Positions 29,675-39,169 are shown, numbered from the stretch's first letter. The stretch: DNA of 64,000 nucleotides from Pseudaminobacter salicylatoxidans (GCF_003148475.1 NZ_QGGG01000004.1:186001-250000), one strand, 5' to 3'. Numbers and translations: made by a program. The notes: generated from the letters alone by a model not told the origin.

Positions 29675-30697
29675 ATGCGTTTCTCAGGCGTGCCAGCCAT
29701 CCTTTTTGCCTGCCTCGCGGTCGCGGGCTGTACGTCGAGTTCCGGCATCGACGATATTCTCGCCCAGAAGCCGTCGCTCGAAACGACGAGTTCGGTGGCG
29801 CGGCCGGCAAGTCCCGTGCCGACCGCCGACGTGGTGATCGAGGCGCAGGCGGAAGAAGTTCTGGCCTGGGCGGGCCCCGTACCTACGCCGGAAGCGCTCG
29901 TGCCCCAGACCCGCGTGACGGGCATGCCCGTTCCCGCCGAAAAGCCCGTGGCGATGCTGACGCCGCCGAAGCCGACCGTGCGTACGCGCTCGCCGGTGCG
30001 CGCGCAGATCTACAGCCGCCAGTTCCGCGACGCCAAGCCGATCAATTTCGGCAAGGCCTCGCCCAAGAGGCTTGCCGTGCATGGCGTGGACGTCTCGCGC
30101 TGGCAAGGCGAGATCGACTGGGCGAAACTGCGCACGCAAGGTGCCAACTTCGCCTACATCAAGGCGACCGATGGCGGCGATCACCTGGATCCGATGTTCA
30201 AAAAGAACTGGCGCGCGGCGCATGAAGCAGGGCTGAAGCGCGGGGCTTACCACTTCTTCTACTGGTGCCGGGTCGCCAGCGAGCAGGCGGACTGGTTCAT
30301 CCGCAATGTGCCGCGCGTGCCCGGCGCGCTGCCGCCGGTCATCGACGTCGAATACAATGGCGAATCGAGCTGCAAGCGACGCCTGTCGCCGCAAAAGATT
30401 CGTGAAAAGATGCAGGTCTTCATGGACAGGCTGGAGCGGCATTACGGCCAGCGTCCGATCATCTACACCGCACCGGATTTCTATCGCGACAACCTGCAGG
30501 GCGCGTTCCTGGACTACCCGTTCTGGCTGCGCTCGGTTGCCGCGCATCCTTCAAAAGTCTATCCCGGCCGCAAGTGGATATTCTGGCAATATTCGGGCTC
30601 GGGCCTTTCGCAGGGTGTCAACGGCAAGATCGACCTCAACGTCTTCCACGGCAGCGAAGACCAGTGGCACGACTGGGCCGACGCGCGTTCGAGCTGA
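29675..30697 (+). CDS. GH25-family lysozyme-like lipoprotein
   Basis: A 340-residue putative lipoprotein (LAVAGC at residues 13-18) with a variable linker to about residue 130 and a glycoside hydrolase family 25 domain after it. The GH25 signatures are GVDVSRWQGEIDW, YIKATDGGDHLDP and the catalytic DVE in PPVIDVEYNG. GH25 enzymes cleave peptidoglycan between MurNAc and GlcNAc. The ATG at 29675 gives the signal peptide; an in-frame ATG at 29621 would bury it. It probably acts in the periplasm in wall remodelling. Confidence 0.9.
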   Translation: MRFSGVPAILFACLAVAGCTSSSGIDDILAQKPSLETTSSVARPASPVPTADVVIEAQAEEVLAWAGPVPTPEALVPQTRVTGMPVPAEKPVAMLTPPKPTVRTRSPVRAQIYSRQFRDAKPINFGKASPKRLAVHGVDVSRWQGEIDWAKLRTQGANFAYIKATDGGDHLDPMFKKNWRAAHEAGLKRGAYHFFYWCRVASEQADWFIRNVPRVPGALPPVIDVEYNGESSCKRRLSPQKIREKMQVFMDRLERHYGQRPIIYTAPDFYRDNLQGAFLDYPFWLRSVAAHPSKVYPGRKWIFWQYSGSGLSQGVNGKIDLNVFHGSEDQWHDWADARSS

Positions 30698-30704
30698 AAC
30701 GTCA

Positions 30705-30727
30705 CGGGGCGGTTTTGGACCGCCCCG
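30705..30727. terminator. Hairpin between convergent genes
   Basis: A 9-bp GC-rich stem (CGGGGCGGT and complement) with a 5-nt loop sits just after the GH25 stop and 30 nt beyond the end of the convergent GNAT gene. No strong T-run follows on either strand, so it is a weak bidirectional terminator candidate. Confidence 0.45.
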
Positions 30728-30757
30728 CGGATTTCCGCTCCCGGCAGACCAAAACCC

Positions 30758-31204
30758 TTACAGCAGATCGTATTCGATGAAGCCCGTGCGCCGCGCGACG
30801 TGATCATAGAGCTTGCGCGCTGTGGCATTGGTCTCGTGCGTCATCCAGTAGACATTGGTCACGCCGATCTTGCCGGCCTCCTGCCGCACCGCCTCGATCA
30901 GCCCCGCGCCGACGCCCTTGCCGCGCGCTTCGGGCACGGTGAACAGGTCCTGCAAATAGCAGTTGTTGACGATCGCCCAGCAGGAGCGGTGGTAGAGATA
31001 ATGCACCAGCCCCACCGCCTTGCCGTCGAGAAAGGCCATGAACCCCTTCGGCTCGAATTCGCCCTGCGCGAAAAGCCGTTCCCATGTGGTGTTGTAGACC
31101 TCCTCGGGGACTGTCGTCTTGTAGAATTCGAGATAGGCCGTCCACAACCGGCGCCAGTCGTCATGGTCGCTCTGCAGGAAGGGGCGGATGGTGATTTCGC
31201 TCAT
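30758..31204 (-). CDS. GNAT-family N-acetyltransferase
   Basis: A 148-residue acetyltransferase. The acetyl-CoA loop ARGKGVGAGLIEAVRQEA and the preceding strand LQDLFTVPE are characteristic. The ATG at 31204 begins MSEITIRPF, a usual GNAT start; the frame is open upstream. Substrate unknown. It is divergent from an ArsR gene. Confidence 0.88.
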   Translation of the reverse strand: MSEITIRPFLQSDHDDWRRLWTAYLEFYKTTVPEEVYNTTWERLFAQGEFEPKGFMAFLDGKAVGLVHYLYHRSCWAIVNNCYLQDLFTVPEARGKGVGAGLIEAVRQEAGKIGVTNVYWMTHETNATARKLYDHVARRTGFIEYDLL

Positions 31205-31388
31205 TGGCAATCGCTTTCTGTCATTGCGTGATCGACGGCACTCTGCCCAGCCTACGCGATACCGGCAAAGGGCCAGATTCCAAAATGTTCTGGCCGCGCG
31301 CCATGACAAGTCCCTTGGGGGGTGTCGTTCCGTGGTTGACAAATCAATAGCTCGTCAGTTATTGATTAAAACCAATCACCGGAGAGTT

Positions 31389-31721
31389 ATGAATGTGACA
31401 CCCGCTGCCCACGACCTGCTCTTCGCGACACTCGCCGATCCGACGAGGCGCGGCCTCTTCGAACGTCTGTGTGTTGAAGGCGAGCAGACAGTTCATGCGC
31501 TGACCGCGCAGGCAGGCGTCTCACAACCTGCCGTCTCAAAACATCTCGGCGTTCTGAAAAAGGCCGGGCTGGTGATCGACCGCCGAGAAGGCCGGGAGAC
31601 CCATTATCGCGCGCGCCCCGATGCCCTCGCCCCGCTGAACGACTGGACTGGCAGGATGACCGACTTCTGGCAAAGCCGGTTCGACGAGCTTGAAGATCTA
31701 CTCAAGAGGATGGACCAATGA
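31389..31721 (+). CDS. ArsR-family transcriptional regulator
   Basis: A 110-residue winged-helix repressor: LFATLADPTRRGLFERL, then the recognition helix region GVSQPAVSKHLGVLKKAGLV. The metal-binding ELCVCDL motif of true metal sensors is absent, so it belongs to the non-metal group usually paired with SRPBCC proteins. GGAGAG precedes the ATG at 31389. Its stop overlaps the next start by ATGA. Confidence 0.93.
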   Translation: MNVTPAAHDLLFATLADPTRRGLFERLCVEGEQTVHALTAQAGVSQPAVSKHLGVLKKAGLVIDRREGRETHYRARPDALAPLNDWTGRMTDFWQSRFDELEDLLKRMDQ

Positions 31722-32128
31722 CCGACACGTCGACCAAGACCCGATCCGTCACATTGGAAAGGGAGCTCCCATATGCACCGGAAAAAATCTGGCGCGCGCT
31801 GACGCAGCCGCAGCTTATCGAAGAGTGGCTGATGAAGAACGACTTTCAGCCACAGGTCGGCCACCGCTTTGAGTTGCGCGCGGATTGGGGCTCGGTTTCC
31901 TGCAAGGTCCTCGAAATCGAGCCGTACCGGACCCTGGTCTACAGCTGGGACGCCAACGGCCTCGAAAGCATTGTGACCTGGACGCTCGCCCCTTCGGCTG
32001 CGGGCACGAGCTTGCGCATGGAACAGTCCGGTTTCCAGCTCGATCAGGAGCAGTTCTATCAGGGTGCAAAGGCAGGCTGGCCGCGCTTCCTCGCGTCGCT
32101 GGAACAGGCTCTGGCACGGATGGATTGA
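31718..32128 (+). CDS. SRPBCC (AHSA1-like) domain protein
   Basis: A 136-residue START-like fold protein. AHSA1 features are LPYAPEKIWRALTQPQLIEEWL, then SWDANGLESIVTWTL and a C-terminal helix GWPRFLASLEQAL. These domains bind hydrophobic ligands in a deep pocket. It is translationally coupled to the ArsR gene, a recurrent pairing in which the repressor controls its own operon. Ligand unknown. Confidence 0.92.
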   Translation: MTDTSTKTRSVTLERELPYAPEKIWRALTQPQLIEEWLMKNDFQPQVGHRFELRADWGSVSCKVLEIEPYRTLVYSWDANGLESIVTWTLAPSAAGTSLRMEQSGFQLDQEQFYQGAKAGWPRFLASLEQALARMD

Positions 32129-32190
32129 TGGTGCCGGTCATCCTGCCTTCAAAGAGGTATGCCCGGACAAGGCCTGATAAGCGTCTTCTC

Positions 32191-33024
32191 TTATCGCCTG
32201 GCCATGAATGCCAACCGCTCGAACAGATGCACGTCCTGCTCGTTCTTGAGCAGCGCGCCATGCAGCTTGGGCAGCGCGTTCCTGGGGTCGGCGCGCAGAT
32301 CGGCCGGGTCCACGTCATCGGCCACCAGCAGCCTGATCCAGTCCAGCGCCTCCGAGGTGGAAGGCTTCTTCTTCAACCCCGGAACCTCGCGCACTTCATA
32401 GAACTGAGCCAGCGCCGCACGCACAAGGCTCTGCTTGATGCCCGGATAGTGAACCTCCACGATCTTCGCCAGCGTCTCGGCATCGGGGAAGCGGATATAG
32501 TGGAAGAAGCAACGTCGCAGGAAGGCGTCGGGCAGTTCCTTCTCGTTGTTGGAGGTGATGATGACGATTGGCCGTTGCCTGGCGCGGATCGTCTCGCCGG
32601 TCTCGTAGACGAAGAATTCCATCTTATCGAGTTCCTGCAAGAGGTCGTTGGGGAACTCGATATCGGCCTTGTCGATCTCGTCGATCAGCAGGACCACCTT
32701 GCGGTCGGCGGCGAAGGCCTCCCACAGCTTGCCCTTGCGGATATAGTTCTTGATGTCGTTGAAGCGGTCGTCGCCGAGCTGGCTGTCGCGCAGGCGCGAC
32801 ACCGCGTCATATTCGTAAAGTCCCTGTTGCGCCTTGGTGGTGGACTTGATGTGCCATTCGATGAGGTCGAGCCCCAAAGCCGCTGCCACCTGTTTGGCAA
32901 GCTCGGTCTTGCCGGTGCCCGGCTCGCCCTTCACCAGCAGCGGCCGCTCCAGCGCGATCGCCGCATTGACCGCCACCATCAGATCATTTTCGGCGACATA
33001 GGCCGACGTGCCTTCAAAACGCAT
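32191..33024 (-). CDS. MoxR-family AAA+ ATPase
   Basis: A 277-residue chaperone-like ATPase with Walker A GEPGTGKTE, Walker B VVLLIDEIDKAD, and the sensor-1 region IVIITSNNEKELPDAFLRR. The ATG at 33024 (MRFEGTSAYV) has GGAG upstream; an ATG at 33042 is possible. It likely works with the CoxE-like VWA protein encoded at 28306-29496; MoxR/VWA pairs remodel or metallate client complexes. The client is not in this window. Confidence 0.92.
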   Translation of the reverse strand: MRFEGTSAYVAENDLMVAVNAAIALERPLLVKGEPGTGKTELAKQVAAALGLDLIEWHIKSTTKAQQGLYEYDAVSRLRDSQLGDDRFNDIKNYIRKGKLWEAFAADRKVVLLIDEIDKADIEFPNDLLQELDKMEFFVYETGETIRARQRPIVIITSNNEKELPDAFLRRCFFHYIRFPDAETLAKIVEVHYPGIKQSLVRAALAQFYEVREVPGLKKKPSTSEALDWIRLLVADDVDPADLRADPRNALPKLHGALLKNEQDVHLFERLAFMARR

Positions 33025-33529
33025 TCCAAACTCCGCTTTCATGCCGGCCGCGACGATAGGTGCCTCGTTCCCTCGCGGCAAGGCGCTTCGGCCCATTTGA
33101 GCGGCGCGCCTTGCCCGATCGAGATTGCCGCGCCGCAATATAGAATGGCCGCATAGCCATACAAAGGACTTCAGCGGCAGCAACTGGAAATTTGCCATCT
33201 TTGGCCGATAGTAGCGGCGCGCACACTGGCTCAGCCTCGGTCGCAAAGGAGCTGCGAAAGGCAGGGGACCCCCAATGAAAGCATCCGCGCCGCACAGATG
33301 TGAGCAAGCGATCTGCTGACAACACTTTGTCAGGATTGCTTGATCGATGAATTTTTCTGACTGTTTTGCGCTGGCACTTTGAGATAGAAAGCGCGGCCTG
33401 TCGGAAATCCGCAAACGATGATGTTTTGCGCATTCGAAACGATTGAATCTCGCTGTAGGCGTACCCACATCGCACGGCACGCCTCATAACGACCGTGGTC
33501 TCGCGGGACCCAGAAATTTGGAAATGATC
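33025..33529. other. 505-bp intergenic region between moxR-like and RND genes
   Basis: No open frame with coding character was seen on either strand. The region is less GC-rich than its neighbours toward the right end. It holds a palindrome at 33316-33333 and must include the divergent promoters. Confidence 0.6.
33316..33333 (+). promoter_or_regulatory. Operator-like palindrome upstream of the RND operon
   Basis: CTGACAACACTTTGTCAG has 7-bp perfect arms with a 4-nt spacer, as in many TetR or MarR operators. It lies about 200 nt before the adaptor gene. No regulator gene is adjacent, so the repressor would be encoded elsewhere. Confidence 0.4.
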
Positions 33530-34645
33530 ATGGCCAAGGTCAGGTTTCACAAGCTTGCCGCCATAGGCGTGCTCATTGGTTTCGCCGTCTGGATGGGAAC
33601 AGGCGAATTTTCCTCCGTCGGCAGCGCCGCCACGGAAGTCGAAAAGAATCCGGCGGCGAGCGAACAACCCAAGGCGCCGACCCGCACCGTCGCTGTCATC
33701 ACGCCGGCGCGCGTGCAGCACGCCCGCGCCATCCGCATGTCCGGCCAGACCGAGGCCGACAAGCGTGCCGTGCTTGCCACGCGTGTCGGAGGCGTCATCG
33801 CCGAACTGCCGGTCAAGCAGGGCCAGCGCGTGAAGGCCGGCGATCTGGTGCTCATGCTCGATGCCGAGGAAAAGAGCGCCGCCGTCGAAACCGCACGCCA
33901 GATCGTGGTCCAGCGGCAGGCCGAGGCGGAGGCGCAGGAGCGCCTGGTCAAGACCGGTAATTCGCCGAAGCTGCAGGCCGACATCGTGCGTTCCGCGCTC
34001 GCCCAGGCCAGGGCGCAGCTCGAAGCCGCACAGGCGGAACTCGCCCGCAACGAGGTCAAGGCACCGTTCGACGGCGTCATCGACCGCGTGCCGGTTGAAC
34101 TCGGCAGCTCGATCATGGCCGGCGGTGAGGTGGCGACCCTGCTCAGCCTCGATCCGATCATCGCCAAGGGCGAGATCAGCGAGCGCAATCTGCGCTATGT
34201 GAAGACCGGAGACGAGGCCGAGGTGCGGCTCGTCAATGGCGAGGTCGTGCAGGGCACGGTGCGCTTCATCAGCCGCGATGCCTCCGCCGCCACGCGCACC
34301 TTCCGCATCGAGATTGCCGTGCCGAACGCCGAACGGGCCATTCCCGCCGGCATGACCGCCGAGATCGTCGTGCGGGCGCAGCCGACCGATGCCGTCGTCC
34401 TGCCGCGCTCGGTGGTAACGCTGAGCGCCACCGGCGACCTCGGCATCCGCGCGGTCGACAAGGACAGCAAGGTCACCTTCCACCCTATCGATCTCGTCGA
34501 CGACACGCCCAACGGGCTGGTGCTCGGCGGCATTCCCGCCGATGCGCGCATCATCGTGGCCGGCCAGGATCTGGTCAGCGAAGGCGACATGGTGGAGCCG
34601 GTCGAGGCCGACGCCGAAACGATCAGGAAGCTGGCGGCAAAGTAG
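33530..34645 (+). CDS. RND efflux periplasmic adaptor subunit
   Basis: A 371-residue membrane-fusion protein linking an RND pump to an outer-membrane channel. An N-terminal hydrophobic anchor (about residues 8-25) is followed by the lipoyl-like half-motif LPVKQGQRVKAGDLVLMLD. An alpha-hairpin and the second half-motif ARNEVKAPFDGVIDRVPVELG come next, then beta-barrel and membrane-proximal domains. The ATG at 33530 has GGAA at six nt; an ATG at 33524 is also possible. It is followed 60 nt later by the pump gene. No outer-membrane factor is adjacent. Confidence 0.92.
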   Translation: MAKVRFHKLAAIGVLIGFAVWMGTGEFSSVGSAATEVEKNPAASEQPKAPTRTVAVITPARVQHARAIRMSGQTEADKRAVLATRVGGVIAELPVKQGQRVKAGDLVLMLDAEEKSAAVETARQIVVQRQAEAEAQERLVKTGNSPKLQADIVRSALAQARAQLEAAQAELARNEVKAPFDGVIDRVPVELGSSIMAGGEVATLLSLDPIIAKGEISERNLRYVKTGDEAEVRLVNGEVVQGTVRFISRDASAATRTFRIEIAVPNAERAIPAGMTAEIVVRAQPTDAVVLPRSVVTLSATGDLGIRAVDKDSKVTFHPIDLVDDTPNGLVLGGIPADARIIVAGQDLVSEGDMVEPVEADAETIRKLAAK

Positions 34646-34705
34646 CGCCGGCTTTTCGAAAGCGCATGCGGGCGACGTCCGCTTCACACGACAAAGGCTA
34701 TCAAT

Positions 34706-37700
34706 ATGGGCATCGTCGGCTACGCAATCCGCAATGCGCGGCTCACGCTCTCTATCATGATGTTCTTCCTGATCGCCGGGGCGCTCGCCTATCGGGCGAT
34801 CCCCAAGGAAGCGGAACCGGACGTTCAGATTCCGATCATCTATGTGAGCCTGGCCTATAACGGCATTTCGCCGGAAGATTCCGAGCGCCTGCTGCTGCGC
34901 CCGGTCGAAACCCGCATGAAGAGCCTTTCCAACGTCAAGGAGATGCGCTCGGCCGCTTATCAGGGCGGCGGCTACGTACTGGTCGAATACAATGCCGGCG
35001 CCGATCTTTCGACCGCGCTGCAGGACGTGCGCGCCAAGGTGCAGGACGCCAAGCGCGACCTGCCGCAAGGCGCGGAGGAGCCAACGGTCAACGAGGTCAA
35101 TCTGTCCGAGTTCCCGGTGCTGGTGGTGACGTTGGCCGGCAATGTGCCGGAGCGGGCGCTAACGGCCGCCGCGCGCGAACTGCGCGACCGCATCGAGGAA
35201 GTGCCCGGCGTCCTGGAAGCCGCCCTGCAGGGCGCGCGCGACGACCTCGTGGAAGTCATCATCGACCCGGTGAAGCTGTCGTCCTATGGCCTGCGCCTCG
35301 ACCAGCTCATCCAGGGCGTAGGCACCTCCAACAGCCTCGTCGCAGCCGGCAATATCGAAGGCTCCGAGGGCCGCTACGCGATCAAGGTGCCATCGCTGAT
35401 CGAAACACCGGAAGACGTCGCCGATCTGCCGATCGTCGCCGGCCCCAATGCCGTCGTGCGGGCGGGCGAAATCGCCACCGTACGCTCCACCTACAAGGAC
35501 GCCGAGACGATCACCCGCCTCGACGGCAAACCCGCCATCGCCATCGAGGTGAAGAAGCGCACCGGCGCCAATCTGGTCGAAACCGTCGATGCGGTGAAGG
35601 CGGTGGCCGACGAATACGCCAAGCGACTGCCGGAGGGCAGCGTCGTCTCCTACAGCCAGGACAAATCGACCTCGATCCGCCAGCTTCTGGGCGATCTGCA
35701 GAATCATGTGATGATCGCCGTCATCCTGGTCTTCATCATCGTGCTCTATTCGCTGTCGGGCCGCGCCTCGATCCTGATCGGCCTTGCCATCCCGACTTCG
35801 TTCCTGCTCGGCATATTGCTGCTGTCGCTGGGCGGCTTCACGGTCAATATCGTGGTGCTGTTCAGCCTCATCCTCGCGGTGGGCATGCTGGTGGACGATG
35901 CCATCATCGTCACCGAATTCGCTGAGCGGCGGATGACCGAAGGCATGGACAAGAAGGAGGCCTATGCGCTGGCGGCGCGGCGCATGGCCGGCCCCGTCAT
36001 CGCCGCCACCATGACGCGCGTCGCCGCTTTCTCGCCGCTGCTGTTCTGGCCGGGCATCGTGGGCGAGTTCATGAAATACATGCCGATCACGCTCATCGTG
36101 ACGCTGTCGGCCTCGATGCTCTACGCGCTCGTCTTCACGCCCACGCTCGGCGCCATCTTCGGCAAGGCGCATCCCGAGCCGGAACACAAGGACGGGCTCT
36201 ATATGAGCACGGTGAAGCTCGCCGTGCGCCATCCCGTGATGACGCTGCTGCTGGCGGTCGCGCTGCTGGTCGCGGTGCCCTGGACTTACGCGCATAACGG
36301 CAAGGGCGTCGAGTTCTTCCCGAATGTCGAGCCGGAATATGGCCTGCTCTATGTCCATGCCCGCGGCAATCTCTCGCTGGCCGAGATGGACGCCGCCGTC
36401 AGTCATGCCGAAAAGCGCATTCTCGGCTGGCCGGGCGTGAAGTCGGTCTATACCCGCGCCGGCAAGGCCACCGGCGGCGGCAACAATGTCGACGAGGATG
36501 TCGTCGGCGTGATCCAGTACGAGTTCGTGGACTGGCGCGCGCGCAAGCCCGCGCATGAGGTGCTGACCGATCTGCGCGAGGCGATGGCGGGCATTCCCGG
36601 CGTGGATGTCGAAGTGCAGGTGCCGGAAGCTGGACCGCCCACGGGCAAGGCCATTCAGGTGCGGCTGTCGGCCACCGATCCGGCCGGCCTCAACGACAAG
36701 GCGCGCGAGGTCGCGGCCATGCTGAAGACCATTCCGGGCGTCATCGACATTTCCGACGGTCTGCCGCCGCCGGGCATCGACTGGGCGCTGAAGATCGATC
36801 GCAGCAAGGCCGCGCAATATGGCGCCAGCCCCTTTGCGGTGGGCTCCGTCGTGCAGCTCGTTACCAACGGCCTCAAGCTTTCCGACTATCGCCCGGCCGG
36901 TGCCGACGATGCGGTCGATATCCGCCTGCGCCTGCCGGAGGACAGCCGCACGCTGTCGACGCTCGACCAGCTTCGGATTGAAACCGCGCAGGGCTCGGTG
37001 CCGATCTCCAATTTCGTCACCCGCCAGCCGGAGCACAAGGTGGGCATCCTCAACCGCATCGACGGCCAGCGCACCATCGTCGTGCAGGCCAACGTTGCCA
37101 GCGGTGTCCAGCCGTCTGCCGCGCAGGCGCAGGTGACTGCGGCTCTTGAGAAGATGGACATGACCGGCATCCGGTGGAAGCTCGCCGGCGAGGACGAGGA
37201 AAGCAAGGCGGCGAGCGACTTCCTCGGCAAGGCCTTCGGTGCGGCGCTGTTCCTGATTTTCATCGTGCTGCTGGCGCAGTTCAACAAGTTCAGCAGCGTG
37301 ATGATGGTGCTGTCCTGCGTGGTCATGTCCACCATCGGCGTATTGCTGGGCCTGCTTATCACCGGCCAGCCCTTCGGCATCGTCATGTCGGGCATCGGCG
37401 TCATCGCGCTCGCCGGCGTGGTGGTGAACAACAACATCGTGCTGATCGACACCTATGACCGGCTGCGCCACGAAGGCTGGGACAAGGTGGACGCCGTGCT
37501 GCAGACCTGCCGCGAACGCGCCCGTCCGGTCGTGCTGACCGCGCTGTCGGCCATCTTCGGCGTGCTGCCGATCGCCTTCGGTCTTGGCCTGGAAATCTTC
37601 CATCACGAGACGACGATCAACGCGCCGTCGACGCAATGGTGGATTTCGCTGTCGAGCGCCATCGTCTTCGGCCTGTCCTTTGCCACGGTGCTGACGCTGA

Positions 37701-37861
37701 TCGTGACGCCGGCGATGCTGATGGTGTTCACCCGCAGCAAGGATAGTCGCGTCAGCGGCTTCATGCGCCGCCTGTTCCGGTGGCGCAGGGCCCGCCCGGA
37801 AGCGGAACGCCCAGCCCCCGAACCCGTGCCCGCAGACGCTCTTCCCAAAGCGGCCGAATAA
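34706..37861 (+). CDS. RND-family efflux permease
   Basis: A 1051-residue inner-membrane proton-driven pump with the two-fold RND layout of TM1, a large periplasmic loop, TM2-6, a second loop and TM8-12. TM4 carries GMLVDDAIIV, the paired proton-relay aspartates. The TM10 position held by Lys in AcrB is in GVVVNNNIVLID, so Asn replaces it, as seen in other RND branches. The start region IRNARLTLSIMMFFLI is typical. Substrate cannot be deduced. It is co-transcribed with the adaptor. Confidence 0.94.
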   Translation: MGIVGYAIRNARLTLSIMMFFLIAGALAYRAIPKEAEPDVQIPIIYVSLAYNGISPEDSERLLLRPVETRMKSLSNVKEMRSAAYQGGGYVLVEYNAGADLSTALQDVRAKVQDAKRDLPQGAEEPTVNEVNLSEFPVLVVTLAGNVPERALTAAARELRDRIEEVPGVLEAALQGARDDLVEVIIDPVKLSSYGLRLDQLIQGVGTSNSLVAAGNIEGSEGRYAIKVPSLIETPEDVADLPIVAGPNAVVRAGEIATVRSTYKDAETITRLDGKPAIAIEVKKRTGANLVETVDAVKAVADEYAKRLPEGSVVSYSQDKSTSIRQLLGDLQNHVMIAVILVFIIVLYSLSGRASILIGLAIPTSFLLGILLLSLGGFTVNIVVLFSLILAVGMLVDDAIIVTEFAERRMTEGMDKKEAYALAARRMAGPVIAATMTRVAAFSPLLFWPGIVGEFMKYMPITLIVTLSASMLYALVFTPTLGAIFGKAHPEPEHKDGLYMSTVKLAVRHPVMTLLLAVALLVAVPWTYAHNGKGVEFFPNVEPEYGLLYVHARGNLSLAEMDAAVSHAEKRILGWPGVKSVYTRAGKATGGGNNVDEDVVGVIQYEFVDWRARKPAHEVLTDLREAMAGIPGVDVEVQVPEAGPPTGKAIQVRLSATDPAGLNDKAREVAAMLKTIPGVIDISDGLPPPGIDWALKIDRSKAAQYGASPFAVGSVVQLVTNGLKLSDYRPAGADDAVDIRLRLPEDSRTLSTLDQLRIETAQGSVPISNFVTRQPEHKVGILNRIDGQRTIVVQANVASGVQPSAAQAQVTAALEKMDMTGIRWKLAGEDEESKAASDFLGKAFGAALFLIFIVLLAQFNKFSSVMMVLSCVVMSTIGVLLGLLITGQPFGIVMSGIGVIALAGVVVNNNIVLIDTYDRLRHEGWDKVDAVLQTCRERARPVVLTALSAIFGVLPIAFGLGLEIFHHETTINAPSTQWWISLSSAIVFGLSFATVLTLIVTPAMLMVFTRSKDSRVSGFMRRLFRWRRARPEAERPAPEPVPADALPKAAE

Positions 37862-37988
37862 CGACCACCGCCCGCACCGGTCTGTCTCACCGCCGTGCAA
37901 GGCTGCCGGGCCTTGCACCTCCAGGGAACCACCTCGCCGCCCGGCCATTCTCAACTCATTGATACTCTTGAGCAACGAGGACATGGCC

Positions 37989-38147
37989 ATGACACTGAGC
38001 ACGCTTCTTGTAATCATCCTGATACTCATCCTGCTCGGCGCCATTCCGGCCTGGCCGCATTCGCGGGGATGGGGTTACGGGCCATCCGGCATTGTCGGCG
38101 TCATCCTGATCGTACTGTTGATCCTGGTGCTGATGGGTCGTATCTGA
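37989..38147 (+). CDS. DUF3309-family small membrane protein
   Basis: A 52-residue two-helix membrane protein with the DUF3309 signature AIPAWPHSRGWGYGPSG between two hydrophobic helices. An ATG at 37983 is two codons upstream; the second ATG fits the family start MTLSTLLVIILIL. Function is unknown; such proteins are widespread in rhizobia and often stress-induced. A hairpin follows. Confidence 0.88.
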   Translation: MTLSTLLVIILILILLGAIPAWPHSRGWGYGPSGIVGVILIVLLILVLMGRI

Positions 38148-38160
38148 AGCCTCGCCGCAT

Positions 38161-38200
38161 CGACAGAAAGCCCGGAACCCGTCGCTCGGGCTTCCTGTCG
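38161..38200. terminator. Long hairpin between convergent genes
   Basis: A 14-bp stem with one mismatch (CGACAGAAAGCCCG against its partner) and a 12-nt loop lies between the DUF3309 stop and the end of the convergent SDR gene. It is probably a bidirectional terminator, though T-runs are poor. Confidence 0.55.
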
Positions 38201-38212
38201 TCGGGTCAAGTT

Positions 38213-39169
38213 TCACGCTGCCCTGGCGGCTGCGGCACTGAGGAGATGGAGGTCGGCCAAAGCCTGCTCCACCGCAGCGTTAAGCGGCGTATGAGGGATC
38301 GTGCCGATGATCCGCTCCAGTCGTGACGACACCAGCCGATGTTCCTCGAACCGCAGATAGGACATCGAGACGATCGCCTTCCACATCGGCACGAAGGGGC
38401 TCGCGGCCCGCAACACCCACCAGGGCATCGAAGCAAGCTTGAGCGTGCGCCCCATGGCCTTCTCGAGGGCCGCCTTCATCTGCAGATCGGTCACCGCGTG
38501 TCCGGGCAGGTTCAGCTTTTCATAAGCGCCAAGCGCCTCGCGCCTTTGCGCAAGCGCCACGAAGGCCGCGGCAAGGTCGGGCAGATAGGTCCATTCATGC
38601 GCCAGATCGACCGGCCCCGGTGCGGTGTAGACGCCTTTTTCGAGCTTGGAGGTCACGACCAGATCGAACCACGACCCGGTACCCTTGCCGCCGAAGAAAT
38701 CGCCGGCGCGCAGGAGCGTCGTGCGCACGCGCCCCGCCTCGGCCTCCCGGCGGAACAGGTCCTCCATCGCCACGCGGATACGGCCCTTCTCGGTGGTCGG
38801 GCGTTGCGGCGTGTCTTCGGCAATGACTGCCGGGATCGGTGATCCATAATTGTAGACCGTTCCGGGGAAGAGATGCAGCGCATGGTTGGCGTGACACGCC
38901 GCCATCACGTTTTCCGCCATCGGCAGGCAGGTGCTCCAATCGGAATAGACCGGGCTCAGCCCGTTGAAGACGATATCCACGCCTTGCGTGGCGCGGATCA
39001 GCGAGGCCTCGTCCAGTGCATCGCCAATGACGGCCTCCACCCCGGACAATTCGGCCGGCAGCTTGCCGTCGCGGGTCACAGCCCGCACGTCGTATCCGGC
39101 GTCGAGGAAGGCCTTTGCAACTGCCCGGCCGAGCCGGCCGCGGGCTCCCAGAACTGCGATCTTGGTCAT
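38213..39169 (-). CDS. NAD(P)-binding SDR-type epimerase/reductase
   Basis: A 318-residue atypical short-chain dehydrogenase. The N-terminal nucleotide motif is VLGARGRLGRAV, followed by VDIVFNGLSPVYSDW. The C-terminal part resembles NAD-dependent epimerase or NmrA-like proteins. The ATG at 39169 (MTKIAV) has GGGAG upstream. It is divergent from a LysR gene with a short shared intergenic region, so it is probably that regulator's target. Substrate unknown. Confidence 0.85.
   Translation of the reverse strand: MTKIAVLGARGRLGRAVAKAFLDAGYDVRAVTRDGKLPAELSGVEAVIGDALDEASLIRATQGVDIVFNGLSPVYSDWSTCLPMAENVMAACHANHALHLFPGTVYNYGSPIPAVIAEDTPQRPTTEKGRIRVAMEDLFRREAEAGRVRTTLLRAGDFFGGKGTGSWFDLVVTSKLEKGVYTAPGPVDLAHEWTYLPDLAAAFVALAQRREALGAYEKLNLPGHAVTDLQMKAALEKAMGRTLKLASMPWWVLRAASPFVPMWKAIVSMSYLRFEEHRLVSSRLERIIGTIPHTPLNAAVEQALADLHLLSAAAARAA

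Noticed and set aside
35159-38044. 961-codon minus-strand frame opposite the RND permease
   Set aside because: Antisense shadow, His/Arg/Asp/Gln-rich, no motif; the plus strand encodes a full RND pump.
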